DNA of 64,000 bases from Saprospiraceae bacterium (GTDB lineage: Bacteria > Bacteroidota > Bacteroidia > Chitinophagales > Saprospiraceae): positions 434,001-498,000 of the forward strand of contig JADKGL010000037.1 in the NCBI GenBank assembly GCA_016722295.1, written 5' to 3'. The notes beneath the pieces are model-generated. The model ran no database searches, was not told where the DNA came from, and worked only from the letters and a program-made list of their open reading frames with translations. Made by a program: the position numbers and the translations under genes. How positions within the stretch are numbered: position 1 is the first letter of the stretch; each line of letters opens with the position of its first letter. Of the stretch, positions 54,961 to 64,000 are shown piece after piece.

Positions 54961-57900
54961 ATGCCGTTTATTCTTTTATTATTTGCATTATACACCATCG
55001 CAACACCTATTCAAGCTAAAGCTAATGCACCAATATGCATGTGTAATCGCACGTCTGATTCTCTTGCCCTTGTTGCTTTATATCAATCTACCAATGGAGC
55101 CAATTGGATCGCACCGTGGAACCTTTCTCAGCCAATCACCACATGGTCAGGTGTAAATCTTGATGCATCTCAATGCGTTAGAGCCTTAATACTAAACAAC
55201 CGAGGTATCGCTGGTACAATACCAAGTGAAATAGGAAATTTAAGTAATCTAAGATCACTTTTTTTATTTGGAAATAATTTCACTGGAGCTATTCCTTCAA
55301 GTTTAGGAAATTTAACTTTACTTGAAGATTTACTCTTGAATGATAATAGTTTTACAGAAACGATTCCGGATATATTTGTTGATTTGAGAGAATTAAAAAT
55401 TATTTCTTTGACAAACAATTTTTTTACTGGAAATATACCAAGTTCCATTGGTTTTGCATTCAATTTAGTATCACTTGATTTAGGTACGAATTCGCTGTCT
55501 GGTTCTATACCAAGTGAATTTGGCAACTTGTATAATTTAACTGTTTTAAATCTTAGCAATAATGCATTGAGTGGTTCTATTCCTCAAGAATTAGCTGACT
55601 TGACTAATTTACAAGAAATCTACTTGTATAGTAATAATCTTTCGGGAACATGGCATCCATTTTTCTCTGCTTGGAATAAGCTAAAACATGTTTGGATTCA
55701 GGATAATAAATTCGAAGGAACTGTACCAGATTGGCGGAATGCACCACTTATTAGTCTAAAAATAGAATATAACAATTTTACAAATATTCCAAACTATAGC
55801 ACAGTGACAACTTGGGGTTTATCTGCACCATACGGTCTAAATATCATTGGAAATAGATTTACATTTGAAGACCTCATTCCATTAAAAAATTTTCCACCAA
55901 GAGTGTTTTATACATTTAGAAATCAACAAGCAGTTCAAACCGATTCGCTTATATTTATACCTATAGGAGGAAATTATACAATTCGACTTAATGTAGATGA
56001 CACCATAGTCAACAACAGTTATAGATGGTTAAAAGATTCAACACAAATATTAGTAAATAAAAATACATTTTCAATTAGTAATGCACAGCCAATAGATGAA
56101 GGGTACTATTATGGATCTATCACAAATCCAGATATATCAAATTTTGAAATAAAAATTGTTCCAATCAGAGTAGTGATAACAAAAGAAAATTGCACCGGAA
56201 GTCCTGGTAATCAGTGCTCATCCTCACTACTATTTTGTAATAATGCAGATTTAAACAATTATTGTGGCACTTTAGGCTTAGTGGATTCAACATTTTTAAA
56301 TGATAGCTTATCATTCTGTATTCCATCTAGGAAATTTGAAAATTCCAAATGGTTCTCATTCATTGCTTCATCCGATAGTTTTATAATTGAGATCATTCCA
56401 AATGATTGTTCAGAAGTAAGTGTTGGCAATCAAAAATATAGTGGAATTGAAGCTGGAATTTTTCCAACTTGTGAGCTAGGCTTAGGAAAATCGTTATACT
56501 GCGATTTTTCACAAAATGATGCAGGATTTCAAATCGGTGGAGGCGGATTTATTAAAGGAAATCAATATTATCTAGTACTAGATGGCAATAGAGGAAGTAT
56601 TTGTGATTATGTCATTCGTTTAGTTAAAGGGACTAACACATATAAACTTACAGAGCCAGCTCAAATTGAAGGTCAAAAAATAATCTGCCAAGACACATTT
56701 CCTCAACTTTATACAAGTAAACGGAATATTGAAGCAGAGAATTATTTATGGTTTTTGAATGACTCCCTTGTTTCAAATACAAATGACACCTTCGTTCAAT
56801 TCAAAAACTTGCCATTGGGAAGTTATAATTTAAAACTAAGAATTTCAAATGCATGTGATACATCAGCTACCGTAAATTATACTTTTAATGTCCTCCCTTC
56901 GCTAAGTACTTCAACTCCTTTTGTACTAAGTGAGAATAATGATTCTTCATATAGAGTGAATTTTAGTTTATTAGGTGGGACTCCTGTATATAAATTAATT
57001 TCTGGATCTGGCAGCTTGGATTCATTGCGCGGATTCTTTACTTCGAGTTCCAATATTTGTCAATCGTCATATACGTACAAGTTTGAAGATCGCAATGGAT
57101 GCAAGACAGAAGTAAATGGTATTGAAAATTGTAGATGTCTCTCGTATGCGGGAAGATATAATCTTGATGACACAATAAACATATGCGAAGGGCAAATTTT
57201 CAAAATGCCGCAACCTTCGGATGCACTCATTGATAGCATTGATCTATTTACATTTTTTATTTCAAAATCCGATACCTATCAAATAAGCACCATATTAAAA
57301 ATAAATTCAAACGGTTCTTTTACTTACGACCCTCAACTCTTTCGATTTAATACTGTGTATTATTTAAGATTTGCTACAAGTAAACCAGACTATCGAAATC
57401 AATTTAATTTTAATCACCCTTGCTTAAGTTTATCAGATATAAAAAAAATAATTTTCCGCCAAAGACCTATAGTTTCTGCTGGGCAAGACGACACCTCATG
57501 TGATTTACAAAGTGAACTTAAAGGATTTGGAAATTATAGTTCAGGAATATGGAAACTTAAATCTGGTCCAGGTACAGCCATAATCGATAGTATTGAAAAC
57601 GATATCTCAAAGATTACTGTTGACACGCAAGGTATTTATACTTTTATTCGCGAAGGATCAAATCAATATTGCACACATAAAGACGAAGTTACATTAACGT
57701 TTAAAGACACATTAAGGCCACTTATATCAGGCAGCATTTCCCTATGCGGCAAAGGTGTAACGAAATTATCCATTCCTGATACCTACACAAAATTTGTTTG
57801 GTCAAATGGAGATAGCACATTATCCACCACAATCGATACTATAGGCACATATTGTGTCAATGTAGTTGATAGTGATGGTTGTCTCGGTTACAGCTGTATA

Positions 57901-58782
57901 GACATCATCGACTCCAATCCGCCAGAACTACTACTTATAGGCAATACAACACTTTGTGCCGGTGATAAAGATTCACTTTTCACAAACCAAATATTTAATT
58001 CCTATAAATGGAATGACAGCACATCAACACCAAGTATAATTATTGATAAATCTGGCAATTATTGTCTAACTGTAACTGATCAATTAGGATGTACCGCGGT
58101 TGCTTGCAAAAATGTGACTAAAAGCGATTCCATCATCCATGTCTTAAAAGATACAGGATGTACAGGCGAAATTATTGTTATTGCTGGGCTAGAATTTACC
58201 TTTCCAGGAAATTATAGAACTACATTCATCAATGCATCTTCTTCTGGTTGTGACAGCATACTACAAATAGATCTTATTGTAAACGGTGTATATATTCAAG
58301 ATAGTAGTATCAAATCAGATAATGGAAACAATAATGGAAGTATAAGTATTACACCAAATGGAGGGAAAAAACCTTATCGATTTAAATGGAATAACAATGC
58401 AACGAGTTCTAGTATCTTCAATCTGAAATTTGGCACATATAGTGTCACTGTTACGGATGCGAACAATTGTGACTATTTGTATTCCTTTATAGTTCCTTTC
58501 AACACATCGATCTATTCTAATGAATCTAAAGAGGAAATTAGCTTCTACCCAAATCCCAACAAAGAAGGGAATTTAGTATATTGCAAAGCTACAGGAGATT
58601 TATTAGAGTGGAATTTAAAAATCAGAGATTTTTCTGGAAAATTAATAGAACAATTTGATTTGAAATTTTCTGATAATAATACGCCACAACCAATACCTTT
58701 CAAACCAAGTTCTGGCATATATTTTATTGAATGTTATAATGACAAAGGAATAATATCAAGTCAAAAAATCATCATTCAATAA
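54961..58782 (+). CDS. Large secreted plant-type leucine-rich-repeat protein with T9SS tail
   Basis: A 1273-residue protein. After a signal peptide (about 1-20) comes an LRR cap, LALVALYQSTNGANW. About seven plant-type repeats (x-L-x-x-L-x-L-x-x-N-x-x-x-G-x-I-P, for example GTIPSEIGNLSNLRSLFLFG and GSIPSEFGNLYNLTVLNLSN) run to about residue 270. A Cys-bearing domain (about 425-550, WFSFIASSDSF and YYLVLDGNRGSICDYVIRL) is shared with the protein at 22403. Ig/SprB-like repeats (KFVWSNGDSTLSTTIDTIGT, SYKWNDSTSTPSIIIDKSGN) precede a type A T9SS tail (FYPNPNKEG, PSSGIYFIECYN). LRRs of this kind bind proteins or glycans. Surface adhesion is the likely role, by inference. Confidence 0.85.
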   Translation: MPFILLLFALYTIATPIQAKANAPICMCNRTSDSLALVALYQSTNGANWIAPWNLSQPITTWSGVNLDASQCVRALILNNRGIAGTIPSEIGNLSNLRSLFLFGNNFTGAIPSSLGNLTLLEDLLLNDNSFTETIPDIFVDLRELKIISLTNNFFTGNIPSSIGFAFNLVSLDLGTNSLSGSIPSEFGNLYNLTVLNLSNNALSGSIPQELADLTNLQEIYLYSNNLSGTWHPFFSAWNKLKHVWIQDNKFEGTVPDWRNAPLISLKIEYNNFTNIPNYSTVTTWGLSAPYGLNIIGNRFTFEDLIPLKNFPPRVFYTFRNQQAVQTDSLIFIPIGGNYTIRLNVDDTIVNNSYRWLKDSTQILVNKNTFSISNAQPIDEGYYYGSITNPDISNFEIKIVPIRVVITKENCTGSPGNQCSSSLLFCNNADLNNYCGTLGLVDSTFLNDSLSFCIPSRKFENSKWFSFIASSDSFIIEIIPNDCSEVSVGNQKYSGIEAGIFPTCELGLGKSLYCDFSQNDAGFQIGGGGFIKGNQYYLVLDGNRGSICDYVIRLVKGTNTYKLTEPAQIEGQKIICQDTFPQLYTSKRNIEAENYLWFLNDSLVSNTNDTFVQFKNLPLGSYNLKLRISNACDTSATVNYTFNVLPSLSTSTPFVLSENNDSSYRVNFSLLGGTPVYKLISGSGSLDSLRGFFTSSSNICQSSYTYKFEDRNGCKTEVNGIENCRCLSYAGRYNLDDTINICEGQIFKMPQPSDALIDSIDLFTFFISKSDTYQISTILKINSNGSFTYDPQLFRFNTVYYLRFATSKPDYRNQFNFNHPCLSLSDIKKIIFRQRPIVSAGQDDTSCDLQSELKGFGNYSSGIWKLKSGPGTAIIDSIENDISKITVDTQGIYTFIREGSNQYCTHKDEVTLTFKDTLRPLISGSISLCGKGVTKLSIPDTYTKFVWSNGDSTLSTTIDTIGTYCVNVVDSDGCLGYSCIDIIDSNPPELLLIGNTTLCAGDKDSLFTNQIFNSYKWNDSTSTPSIIIDKSGNYCLTVTDQLGCTAVACKNVTKSDSIIHVLKDTGCTGEIIVIAGLEFTFPGNYRTTFINASSSGCDSILQIDLIVNGVYIQDSSIKSDNGNNNGSISITPNGGKKPYRFKWNNNATSSSIFNLKFGTYSVTVTDANNCDYLYSFIVPFNTSIYSNESKEEISFYPNPNKEGNLVYCKATGDLLEWNLKIRDFSGKLIEQFDLKFSDNNTPQPIPFKPSSGIYFIECYNDKGIISSQKIIIQ

Positions 58783-58805
58783 TAGCCTTTCTAACAAAAG
58801 ATTTA

Positions 58806-60887
58806 ATGAAACTAATTTACTTTATTTTCTTTTTATCGACAACGATAAATTTGCTTTCTCAAAATAAACTAATTATAACTAAAGTGGTAGGTGGACTTTC
58901 ACTACCAGTAGATATCGCAAATAATGGTGATGAAAGACTTTTTTTATTAGAAAAAGCAGGAAAAATTAGAATACTAGAAAATGGCAAACTTGCTACTACT
59001 CCTTTTTTAGATATTAGCACAAAAGTAAATTCAAGAGGAAATGAACAAGGATTACTAGGCATTTGCTTCCACCCAAACTATAAGAACAATGGTTGGTTCT
59101 ATATTAATTACATTGACAAGTCAAGTCCTGCACAAACTATTATTGCAAAATACAAAGTTTCCTCTTCCAATCCTAATATAGCCGATTCAAATTCAGTGGA
59201 AATATTATTAAAAATCACACAACCATTCACTAATCACAATGGTGGTTGCTTAAAGTTTGGTAAAGATGGCTATTTGTACATTGGAATGGGCGATGGAGGA
59301 AGTTCTAATGATCCCAACAATAATGCTCAAAATCTTAATATACATTTGGGGAAAATGCTACGAATTGATGTTAGCAAAGATTCAGCCTACACAATTCCAG
59401 ATTCAAATCCATATAATAATGAAGCTAATGCAAAAAAAGAAATTTGGGCGTCAGGATTGAGAAATCCATGGAGATTTAGCTTTGATCGACTCAATGGTGA
59501 TCTTTGGATCGGTGATGTTGGACAAGGAGATTGGGAAGAAATTGATGTAGAAAAATATGGAGGAAATGGAGGATTAAACTATGGGTGGAGATGCTACGAA
59601 GGAAATCATGAATTTAATACATCACTATGCAAGGCAAAAAACAATTACACTTTTCCCATCCATGAATATTTTGGAGATGCAGCAAAAGACGGTTGCTCGA
59701 TTACAGGTGGTTTTGTCTATCGAGGCACACAAAATCCTACTTATTATGGTAACTATATTTATGCGGATTATTGCAGTGGAAAAATTTGGTATCTGTCTAG
59801 ATCCTCAGATACAACAGTACAAAATACATTTGCTTACCAATTTACAAAAAATCAAATATCTTCATTTGGCGAAGATCATGTAGGTGAAATTTATTTTACA
59901 GCGTTAGCAGAAGGCGCTTTATATAAAATCGCTCAAAATTGTGCTCTAAAAATAATATCCAAAAAAATCAAAGAAGCTTCTTGTACTACTGCAACTGATG
60001 GAAGTATCAGTTTCCAAACCAATGATACAACTAGCATAACTTATTTATGGAGTACTGGACAAACAACTCCTACAATTACTAATCTAGCTACTGGTATTTA
60101 CTATGTAACAGTGACAAACAACAACTGCAGTATTACAGATAGTTTTCAAGTCCCAGCTAAACCAGATCAAGTAGCCTGTTTAACCCCAATATTCAATAAT
60201 ATAGTTTGTGCAAATGATTCTGCATTATTGATAGCTTGTGATTTTCCTGCTAGTGCTGAATATTTGTGGTTTAAAAATAGCGTACGACTTCTTCAAAACG
60301 CAAAAAGAATAGCCGTGCGAGAATCAGGTCTTTATTCCCTACAAGTAATAGACACAACTAATTGTCTAAGTTTACCCTCAAATTCTATTCAAATCATTGT
60401 AAATCCATTGCCAACTACACCAATCTTGAATCTATCAAAAGATACATTAATAGGTACGCCGGGGTACAGCTCTTATCGGTGGTTTAGAGACAAACAGTTC
60501 TTTGCATCAACAATCACTAACTCCTTAAAAGTTACTCAAGGTGCAGAATATTGCCTCACCGTTGTGGATACTAATCATTGCGAAAGTCTTAAATCAAATA
60601 CTGTCAATTACATACCTGTAAGCATTAACTCAGAACTTGACCCTACCAATGTCAGTATACTCCCCAACCCTTTTCAAAATGAATTTGAAATTAGCATTAA
60701 CTCTCTAAAAAATAAAATTCTAACAGTAGAGATTCAGAGCTTGGATGGACAAACTTACATGACAAAAACTATTTTTGCAAACAAATCAAAAATTTCGATG
60801 GCAGATTTCAATTCAGGTGTTTACGTAATACGCTTATACACAATTGATAGAAAAATGTATTTTCAGACAAGAATAGTAAAACTGTAA
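58806..60887 (+). CDS. Secreted PQQ-type sugar dehydrogenase with SprB repeat and T9SS tail
   Basis: A 693-residue protein with a signal peptide (about 1-19). The six-bladed GSDH/sorbosone dehydrogenase propeller covers about 22-380: VVGGLSLPVDIANNGDERLF, GNEQGLLGICFHPNYKNNGW, a candidate catalytic His in FTNHNGGCLKFGKDGYLYIG, WASGLRNPWRFSFDRLNGDL and GDVGQGDWEEIDV. An SprB-like repeat (YLWSTGQTTPTITNLATGIY) and Ig-like modules follow, ending in a type A tail (LPNPFQNEF, FNSGVYVIRLYT). It oxidises a sugar or similar alcohol outside the cell if PQQ is available. PQQ synthesis genes are not in the window. It follows the LRR gene by 23 bp. Confidence 0.87.
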   Translation: MKLIYFIFFLSTTINLLSQNKLIITKVVGGLSLPVDIANNGDERLFLLEKAGKIRILENGKLATTPFLDISTKVNSRGNEQGLLGICFHPNYKNNGWFYINYIDKSSPAQTIIAKYKVSSSNPNIADSNSVEILLKITQPFTNHNGGCLKFGKDGYLYIGMGDGGSSNDPNNNAQNLNIHLGKMLRIDVSKDSAYTIPDSNPYNNEANAKKEIWASGLRNPWRFSFDRLNGDLWIGDVGQGDWEEIDVEKYGGNGGLNYGWRCYEGNHEFNTSLCKAKNNYTFPIHEYFGDAAKDGCSITGGFVYRGTQNPTYYGNYIYADYCSGKIWYLSRSSDTTVQNTFAYQFTKNQISSFGEDHVGEIYFTALAEGALYKIAQNCALKIISKKIKEASCTTATDGSISFQTNDTTSITYLWSTGQTTPTITNLATGIYYVTVTNNNCSITDSFQVPAKPDQVACLTPIFNNIVCANDSALLIACDFPASAEYLWFKNSVRLLQNAKRIAVRESGLYSLQVIDTTNCLSLPSNSIQIIVNPLPTTPILNLSKDTLIGTPGYSSYRWFRDKQFFASTITNSLKVTQGAEYCLTVVDTNHCESLKSNTVNYIPVSINSELDPTNVSILPNPFQNEFEISINSLKNKILTVEIQSLDGQTYMTKTIFANKSKISMADFNSGVYVIRLYTIDRKMYFQTRIVKL

Positions 60888-60907
60888 AATCCTAAAACAA
60901 AAGAAAA

Positions 60908-61861
60908 CTATAAGATATTCTTTTTACGAAAGAACCAGCTTAAACCAAAACTAAAAGCTATAGTAATTATAATTATTATAAAAAATGAAAATTTGGAACT
61001 TCCTAAACCAAATGGTAAAGGTACATTCATCCCCATAAAACTTGCGATTACAGTAGGGACCATCAACAATGTCGTAATTACAGTAAGTCGATTGATAAAT
61101 ATGTTTAGATTATTTGAAATAATGGATGCATAGGCTTCCATAGTACCGTTCAAGATGTTTGTATACAACTGTGCTACCTCTCGCGCTTGGTTATTATCGA
61201 TGATGATATCTTCAAATATTTCTACCAACTCTTCAGAACCTGTTATATTTAAAAAGTCTGTGCGCTTCATTTTAATCTTTAGCAATTCATTCGCATTTAA
61301 AGAATTTACGAAATAAACCAAACTTTTTTCAATCTGAAGTAAGCTTTTTAATTCTTCACTTCGACTTGAGTCATAAAGTTCTTGCTCAATCAATCTGCGT
61401 CGCATATTGAGTTTTTTAAGATACTCCAAGAATAAAAACACAGTCTGCTCGAAAATTTGCAAAATAAAAAGCCGCTCATTTGATGGATTAAAATTTCGTA
61501 TTTTAGACTCAACGAATTTTTCCATTACAGGACTTTCCAATGCACATACAGTTATGATTTTTTCTTGGCAAAGAATTATACCTAAAGGGACCGTTATGAA
61601 AATTGGCTCATTTTCCTTGTCGACTTGATTTACTACTGGTGTATGAAGTATTATACTCCGACCTTCATCATACTTTTCATATCGAGCCCTCTCTTCAATA
61701 TCCAAAGGGTCCGTAATAAAGTCATGAGATAATTTTAAAGCTTCAGATAAATAATCTAGTTCAAATGTAGTAAGTGGCCCTACAACATTAATCCAATGTG
61801 CTTCCGAAAGTCCATTGACAGCATGAACTTGATTTCCTTCCCATGCATAATAATGGATCAT
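60908..61861 (-). CDS. corA: CorA-family magnesium/divalent cation transporter
   Basis: A 317-residue protein with a large cytoplasmic helical funnel and two C-terminal membrane helices. The signature GMNVP (in ASFMGMNVPLP, about residue 270) lies at the end of the first helix (LTVITTLLMVPTVIASFMG), and the second is followed by a basic RKKNIL tail. It should pass Mg2+ (or Co2+/Ni2+) as a pentamer in the inner membrane. It is convergent with the sugar dehydrogenase (20 bp) and has its own -7 box. Confidence 0.9.
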   Translation of the reverse strand: MIHYYAWEGNQVHAVNGLSEAHWINVVGPLTTFELDYLSEALKLSHDFITDPLDIEERARYEKYDEGRSIILHTPVVNQVDKENEPIFITVPLGIILCQEKIITVCALESPVMEKFVESKIRNFNPSNERLFILQIFEQTVFLFLEYLKKLNMRRRLIEQELYDSSRSEELKSLLQIEKSLVYFVNSLNANELLKIKMKRTDFLNITGSEELVEIFEDIIIDNNQAREVAQLYTNILNGTMEAYASIISNNLNIFINRLTVITTLLMVPTVIASFMGMNVPLPFGLGSSKFSFFIIIIITIAFSFGLSWFFRKKNIL

Positions 61862-61907
61862 CGCTTGAAGATTCTGTTATCGTTACTAAATTAACCATAT
61901 TCTTTCA

Positions 61908-61915
61908 CAAAATTA
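61908..61915 (-). promoter_or_regulatory. -7 box for corA
   Basis: Minus-strand TAATTTTG, matching TAnnTTTG, 46 bp before the corA ATG, inside the 78-bp gap after the permease gene. Confidence 0.4.
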
Positions 61916-61939
61916 CAAAAATTAAGCCAACTTATAAGC

Positions 61940-63178
61940 TTATCTAAATTTTAATGCATCAATAGGCCGAATTCTAGATATAAAATAGCTTGGAATGAAC
62001 AAAAATAAAACTACTACTATAAAAAATATACCATTAATTAGCAATATAGATATCCAATCCAACTTCACAGGAGCATAGTTTAAATAATAGTCTTGCTCAC
62101 TCAAGGTAATAAATTTATATCTTTTCTGCAACAATGCAAGACCGATACCAATTAAATTGCCTAATAACATTCCTTGCAGTAAAATTTTTGCTGCAAAATA
62201 AATAAATATTTTACGCTGTTCCCAAACATTCATTCCTAAAGCACTCAATACACCTATCATATGTGTTCTTTCCAAAATTAATATGAGCAACATTGTTGCC
62301 ATGTTGATCAAACAGACCAGAAGGACCATACCAAGAATAAAAGACTTATTAATATCTTGTAATGCAAGCCATTCAAAAATATTTGGAAATTTCTCACGAA
62401 TTGTCTCAGAATACAATGCTGAAGGTAGAACCTCTTCATATAAATGATTCCCTATTTCCTCTGCTTTTGAGATATCGTCTACAAACAATTCCACGCCTGT
62501 AATCTCTTCAGGTTTCCAATTCAACAGTTCTTGTAAAAGTCTTAAATCAACTAATGCAAATTTCTTATCATATTCTTCTAATCCTGTCTTATAGATTCCC
62601 GAAATTTTTAACTTTCGCTTAATATGATTATTTCCTTTAATATAATGCAAGATAACAAAATCCCCAGCTTTGATAAACAACCTTGTTGCTGTCTGCTCGC
62701 TTACAATAATCTCCCTTGAAACTAGGCTATCTGAAAGAGTAATCTTAGCACCCTCTTTAATATGTTGCTCAAAGTTTGCCCAATTGAAATCAGCTCCAAT
62801 TCCCTTGAAAAACAATCCATCTGCATACTCGTGGTTGCTCAATATTCCTGGGGTGATAATAAAACTTTGTATATGCGAAATATTGTTTTGCTTAAAACTT
62901 AAATTTTCTTTCAATAATAATTTCAAGCTATCATTATATCGAATAGGATATGGCTCTATACTTCTATTGACACGAATATCTGTAATATGGATATGTCCCC
63001 AAAATCCAAATACTTTTGAGCTAATATCAGATTGAAATCCAGTAAATATGGCATTTGCTATTATTATCACAGATAATCCCACAGCTGTAGCAAATACAGA
63101 AATCCTTAAAATACTCCTTGTAAATGACTTTTTAAATGAAGAATAAGTTTTTTTTGCGATGTAATTTGAAAGATTCAT
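61940..63178 (-). CDS. LolC/E-like ABC transporter permease
   Basis: A 412-residue FtsX-type permease. One N-terminal helix (about 24-48, with FATAVGLSVIIIANAIFTGF) precedes a periplasmic domain of about 220 residues (GHIHITD, IIVSEQTATRLF, EEITGVELFVDD). Three C-terminal helices follow, with NMATMLLILILERTHMIGVL and SALGMNVWEQRKIFIYFAAK between them. This is the architecture of the lipoprotein-release permease LolC/E. The ATPase LolD is not adjacent. It is divergent from tyrS. Confidence 0.88.
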   Translation of the reverse strand: MNLSNYIAKKTYSSFKKSFTRSILRISVFATAVGLSVIIIANAIFTGFQSDISSKVFGFWGHIHITDIRVNRSIEPYPIRYNDSLKLLLKENLSFKQNNISHIQSFIITPGILSNHEYADGLFFKGIGADFNWANFEQHIKEGAKITLSDSLVSREIIVSEQTATRLFIKAGDFVILHYIKGNNHIKRKLKISGIYKTGLEEYDKKFALVDLRLLQELLNWKPEEITGVELFVDDISKAEEIGNHLYEEVLPSALYSETIREKFPNIFEWLALQDINKSFILGMVLLVCLINMATMLLILILERTHMIGVLSALGMNVWEQRKIFIYFAAKILLQGMLLGNLIGIGLALLQKRYKFITLSEQDYYLNYAPVKLDWISILLINGIFFIVVVLFLFIPSYFISRIRPIDALKFR

Positions 63179-63221
63179 GCTTTGATAAAGGTTTAAAGAG
63201 CATCAATTTCAAGAAGCTTCG

Positions 63222-63229
63222 TACCTTTG
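63222..63229 (+). promoter_or_regulatory. -7 box for tyrS
   Basis: TACCTTTG, matching TAnnTTTG, 34 bp before the tyrS ATG. No -33 TTG at the usual distance. Confidence 0.45.
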
Positions 63230-63263
63230 GCAAACATATAGCTATTTTTTAAATAAACAAAAT

Positions 63264-64000
63264 ATGGGTTTTATAGAAGAACTAGAATGGAGAGGGATGT
63301 TGCATGATCAAACCCCAGGATGTAGGGAATTATTATCTCAATCGCCGCAAAAAGCATATATTGGCTTTGACCCTACAGCTCCTTCATTAGGTTTAGGTAA
63401 TTATGTTCAAATTATGCTTTTATCGATACTCCAAAAACATGGTCATACACCAATTGTATTGATGGGTGGCGCTACTGGTCGCATTGGAGATCCCTCTGGA
63501 AAAGATAAGGAACGCGAGTTAAAGTCACATGATGAACTAGATCGAAATATTGCAGCGCAAATGATTCAATTTAAGAAATTATTGAACTTTGAGGATGGAG
63601 ACAATAAAGCCATATTAGTCAATAATTATGATTTCTATAAAAACATGAATGTTTTGGATTTCCTGAGAGATGTGGGAAAGAATTCAACGATTAATTACAT
63701 GTTATCCAAAGAATCTGTAAAACGACGTCTAGATTCTGGAATTTCCTATACAGAATTTTCATACCAACTATTACAAGGTTATGATTTTTATTGCTTATAC
63801 AAAGAGCACAATTGTAAAATTCAAATGGGTGGTTCTGATCAATGGGGAAATATTATCGCAGGTACTGATTATATTGGAAAAAATATTGATGGTGGTAAAG
63901 CCTATGCAGTTACTACACCATTGCTTACCAAAGCAGATGGCAAAAAATTTGGCAAAACAGAGGAAGGCAATATTTGGCTCGATGAAAATTTGACTTCAGC
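63264..64000 (+). CDS. tyrS: Tyrosyl-tRNA synthetase (C-terminus cut by window edge)
   Basis: The first 245 residues of a class I synthetase charging tRNA-Tyr, open at the right edge. The start is the ATG at 63264 (GFIEELEWRGMLHDQTPG). The ATP-binding stretch FDPTAPSLGLGNYVQIM has Thr38 conserved, but the HIGH tetrad reads GLGN. GGATGRIGDPSGKDKER, YTEFSYQLLQGYDFYCLY and QMGGSDQWGNI all match the family. The KMSKS counterpart is KFGKT, in ADGKKFGKTEEGNIWLD. A -7 box lies 34 bp before the start. Confidence 0.95.
   Translation, partial: MGFIEELEWRGMLHDQTPGCRELLSQSPQKAYIGFDPTAPSLGLGNYVQIMLLSILQKHGHTPIVLMGGATGRIGDPSGKDKERELKSHDELDRNIAAQMIQFKKLLNFEDGDNKAILVNNYDFYKNMNVLDFLRDVGKNSTINYMLSKESVKRRLDSGISYTEFSYQLLQGYDFYCLYKEHNCKIQMGGSDQWGNIIAGTDYIGKNIDGGKAYAVTTPLLTKADGKKFGKTEEGNIWLDENLTS

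Noticed and set aside
55170..55559. A 129-codon minus-strand frame with lysine- and leucine-rich translation
   Set aside because: It lies wholly opposite the LRR repeats and is a shadow produced by the regular repeat codons; no start context or homology is visible.
1..64000. Search for CRISPR arrays, tRNA, rRNA and phage genes
   Set aside because: No regularly spaced direct repeats, no cloverleaf with a GTTCGA-type arm in a non-coding place, no rRNA-like blocks and no phage structural genes were seen by eye; an exhaustive scan was not possible.

Overview
The window is AT-rich DNA from a member of the Bacteroidota, most likely the Saprospiria/Saprospiraceae branch. Several independent signs support this. 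Secreted proteins end in type IX secretion (T9SS) type A or CHU_C/type B tails. Motifs of the Bacteroidota promoter -7 type TAnnTTTG lie just upstream of many starts, and classical Shine-Dalgarno sequences are scarce. The arginine operon uses the Bacteroidota ArgF' (N-acyl-ornithine) carbamoyltransferase. DUF1343, GLPGLI-family and SprB-like repeats occur. No rRNA, tRNA or CRISPR array was seen.

Layout. Positions 1-5581 (minus strand) hold a cut metallophosphoesterase-like gene, a secreted GH2 beta-mannosidase, and a ketoacyl synthase III followed by a hybrid histidine kinase. Positions 5787-13946 (plus) are a complete arginine operon: GNAT, argG, argC, argD, argF', argB, argE, argH. Positions 13947-19005 are an accessory island. 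It holds two small envelope-type proteins, a YoeB-type toxin-antitoxin pair between imperfect direct repeats, an orphan RHS C-terminal tip with two small membrane proteins behind it, a cluster of REP-like palindromes and a decayed REP-associated (Y1) transposase. Positions 19008-24329 carry two large T9SS cargo proteins separated by decayed coding remnants.

Positions 24565-53709 are mostly housekeeping: tsaD, mutS2, tamB-like, folP, an M23 peptidase, an AlkD-like protein, a CHU_C adhesin-like protein, rarA, an acyl-CoA dehydrogenase, an ECF sigma/anti-sigma pair, GLPGLI, NamZ, a DnaQ-GIY-YIG fusion, a Cys/Met PLP enzyme, dus, cca, an LD-carboxypeptidase, an ABC exporter, a small barrel-like protein and murB. 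Positions 53720-60887 are three consecutive secreted T9SS proteins: an Ig/SprB-like protein, a plant-type LRR protein and a PQQ-type sugar dehydrogenase. The window ends with CorA, a LolC/E-like permease and a cut tyrS.

A recurring oddity is a set of single-base homopolymer frame breaks in argD, argH, murB and a T9SS gene, plus a probable lost stop between argE and argH. Each is repaired by adding or removing one base in an A or T run, and the repaired proteins continue into conserved family sequence. murB is normally essential, so sequencing or assembly indels are the simplest explanation, although transcriptional slippage cannot be excluded from sequence alone. The most system-like features are the RHS tip with candidate immunity genes and the REP palindrome/transposase family, which has five dispersed copies of a CAAGTC-TTA-GACTTG hairpin unit.
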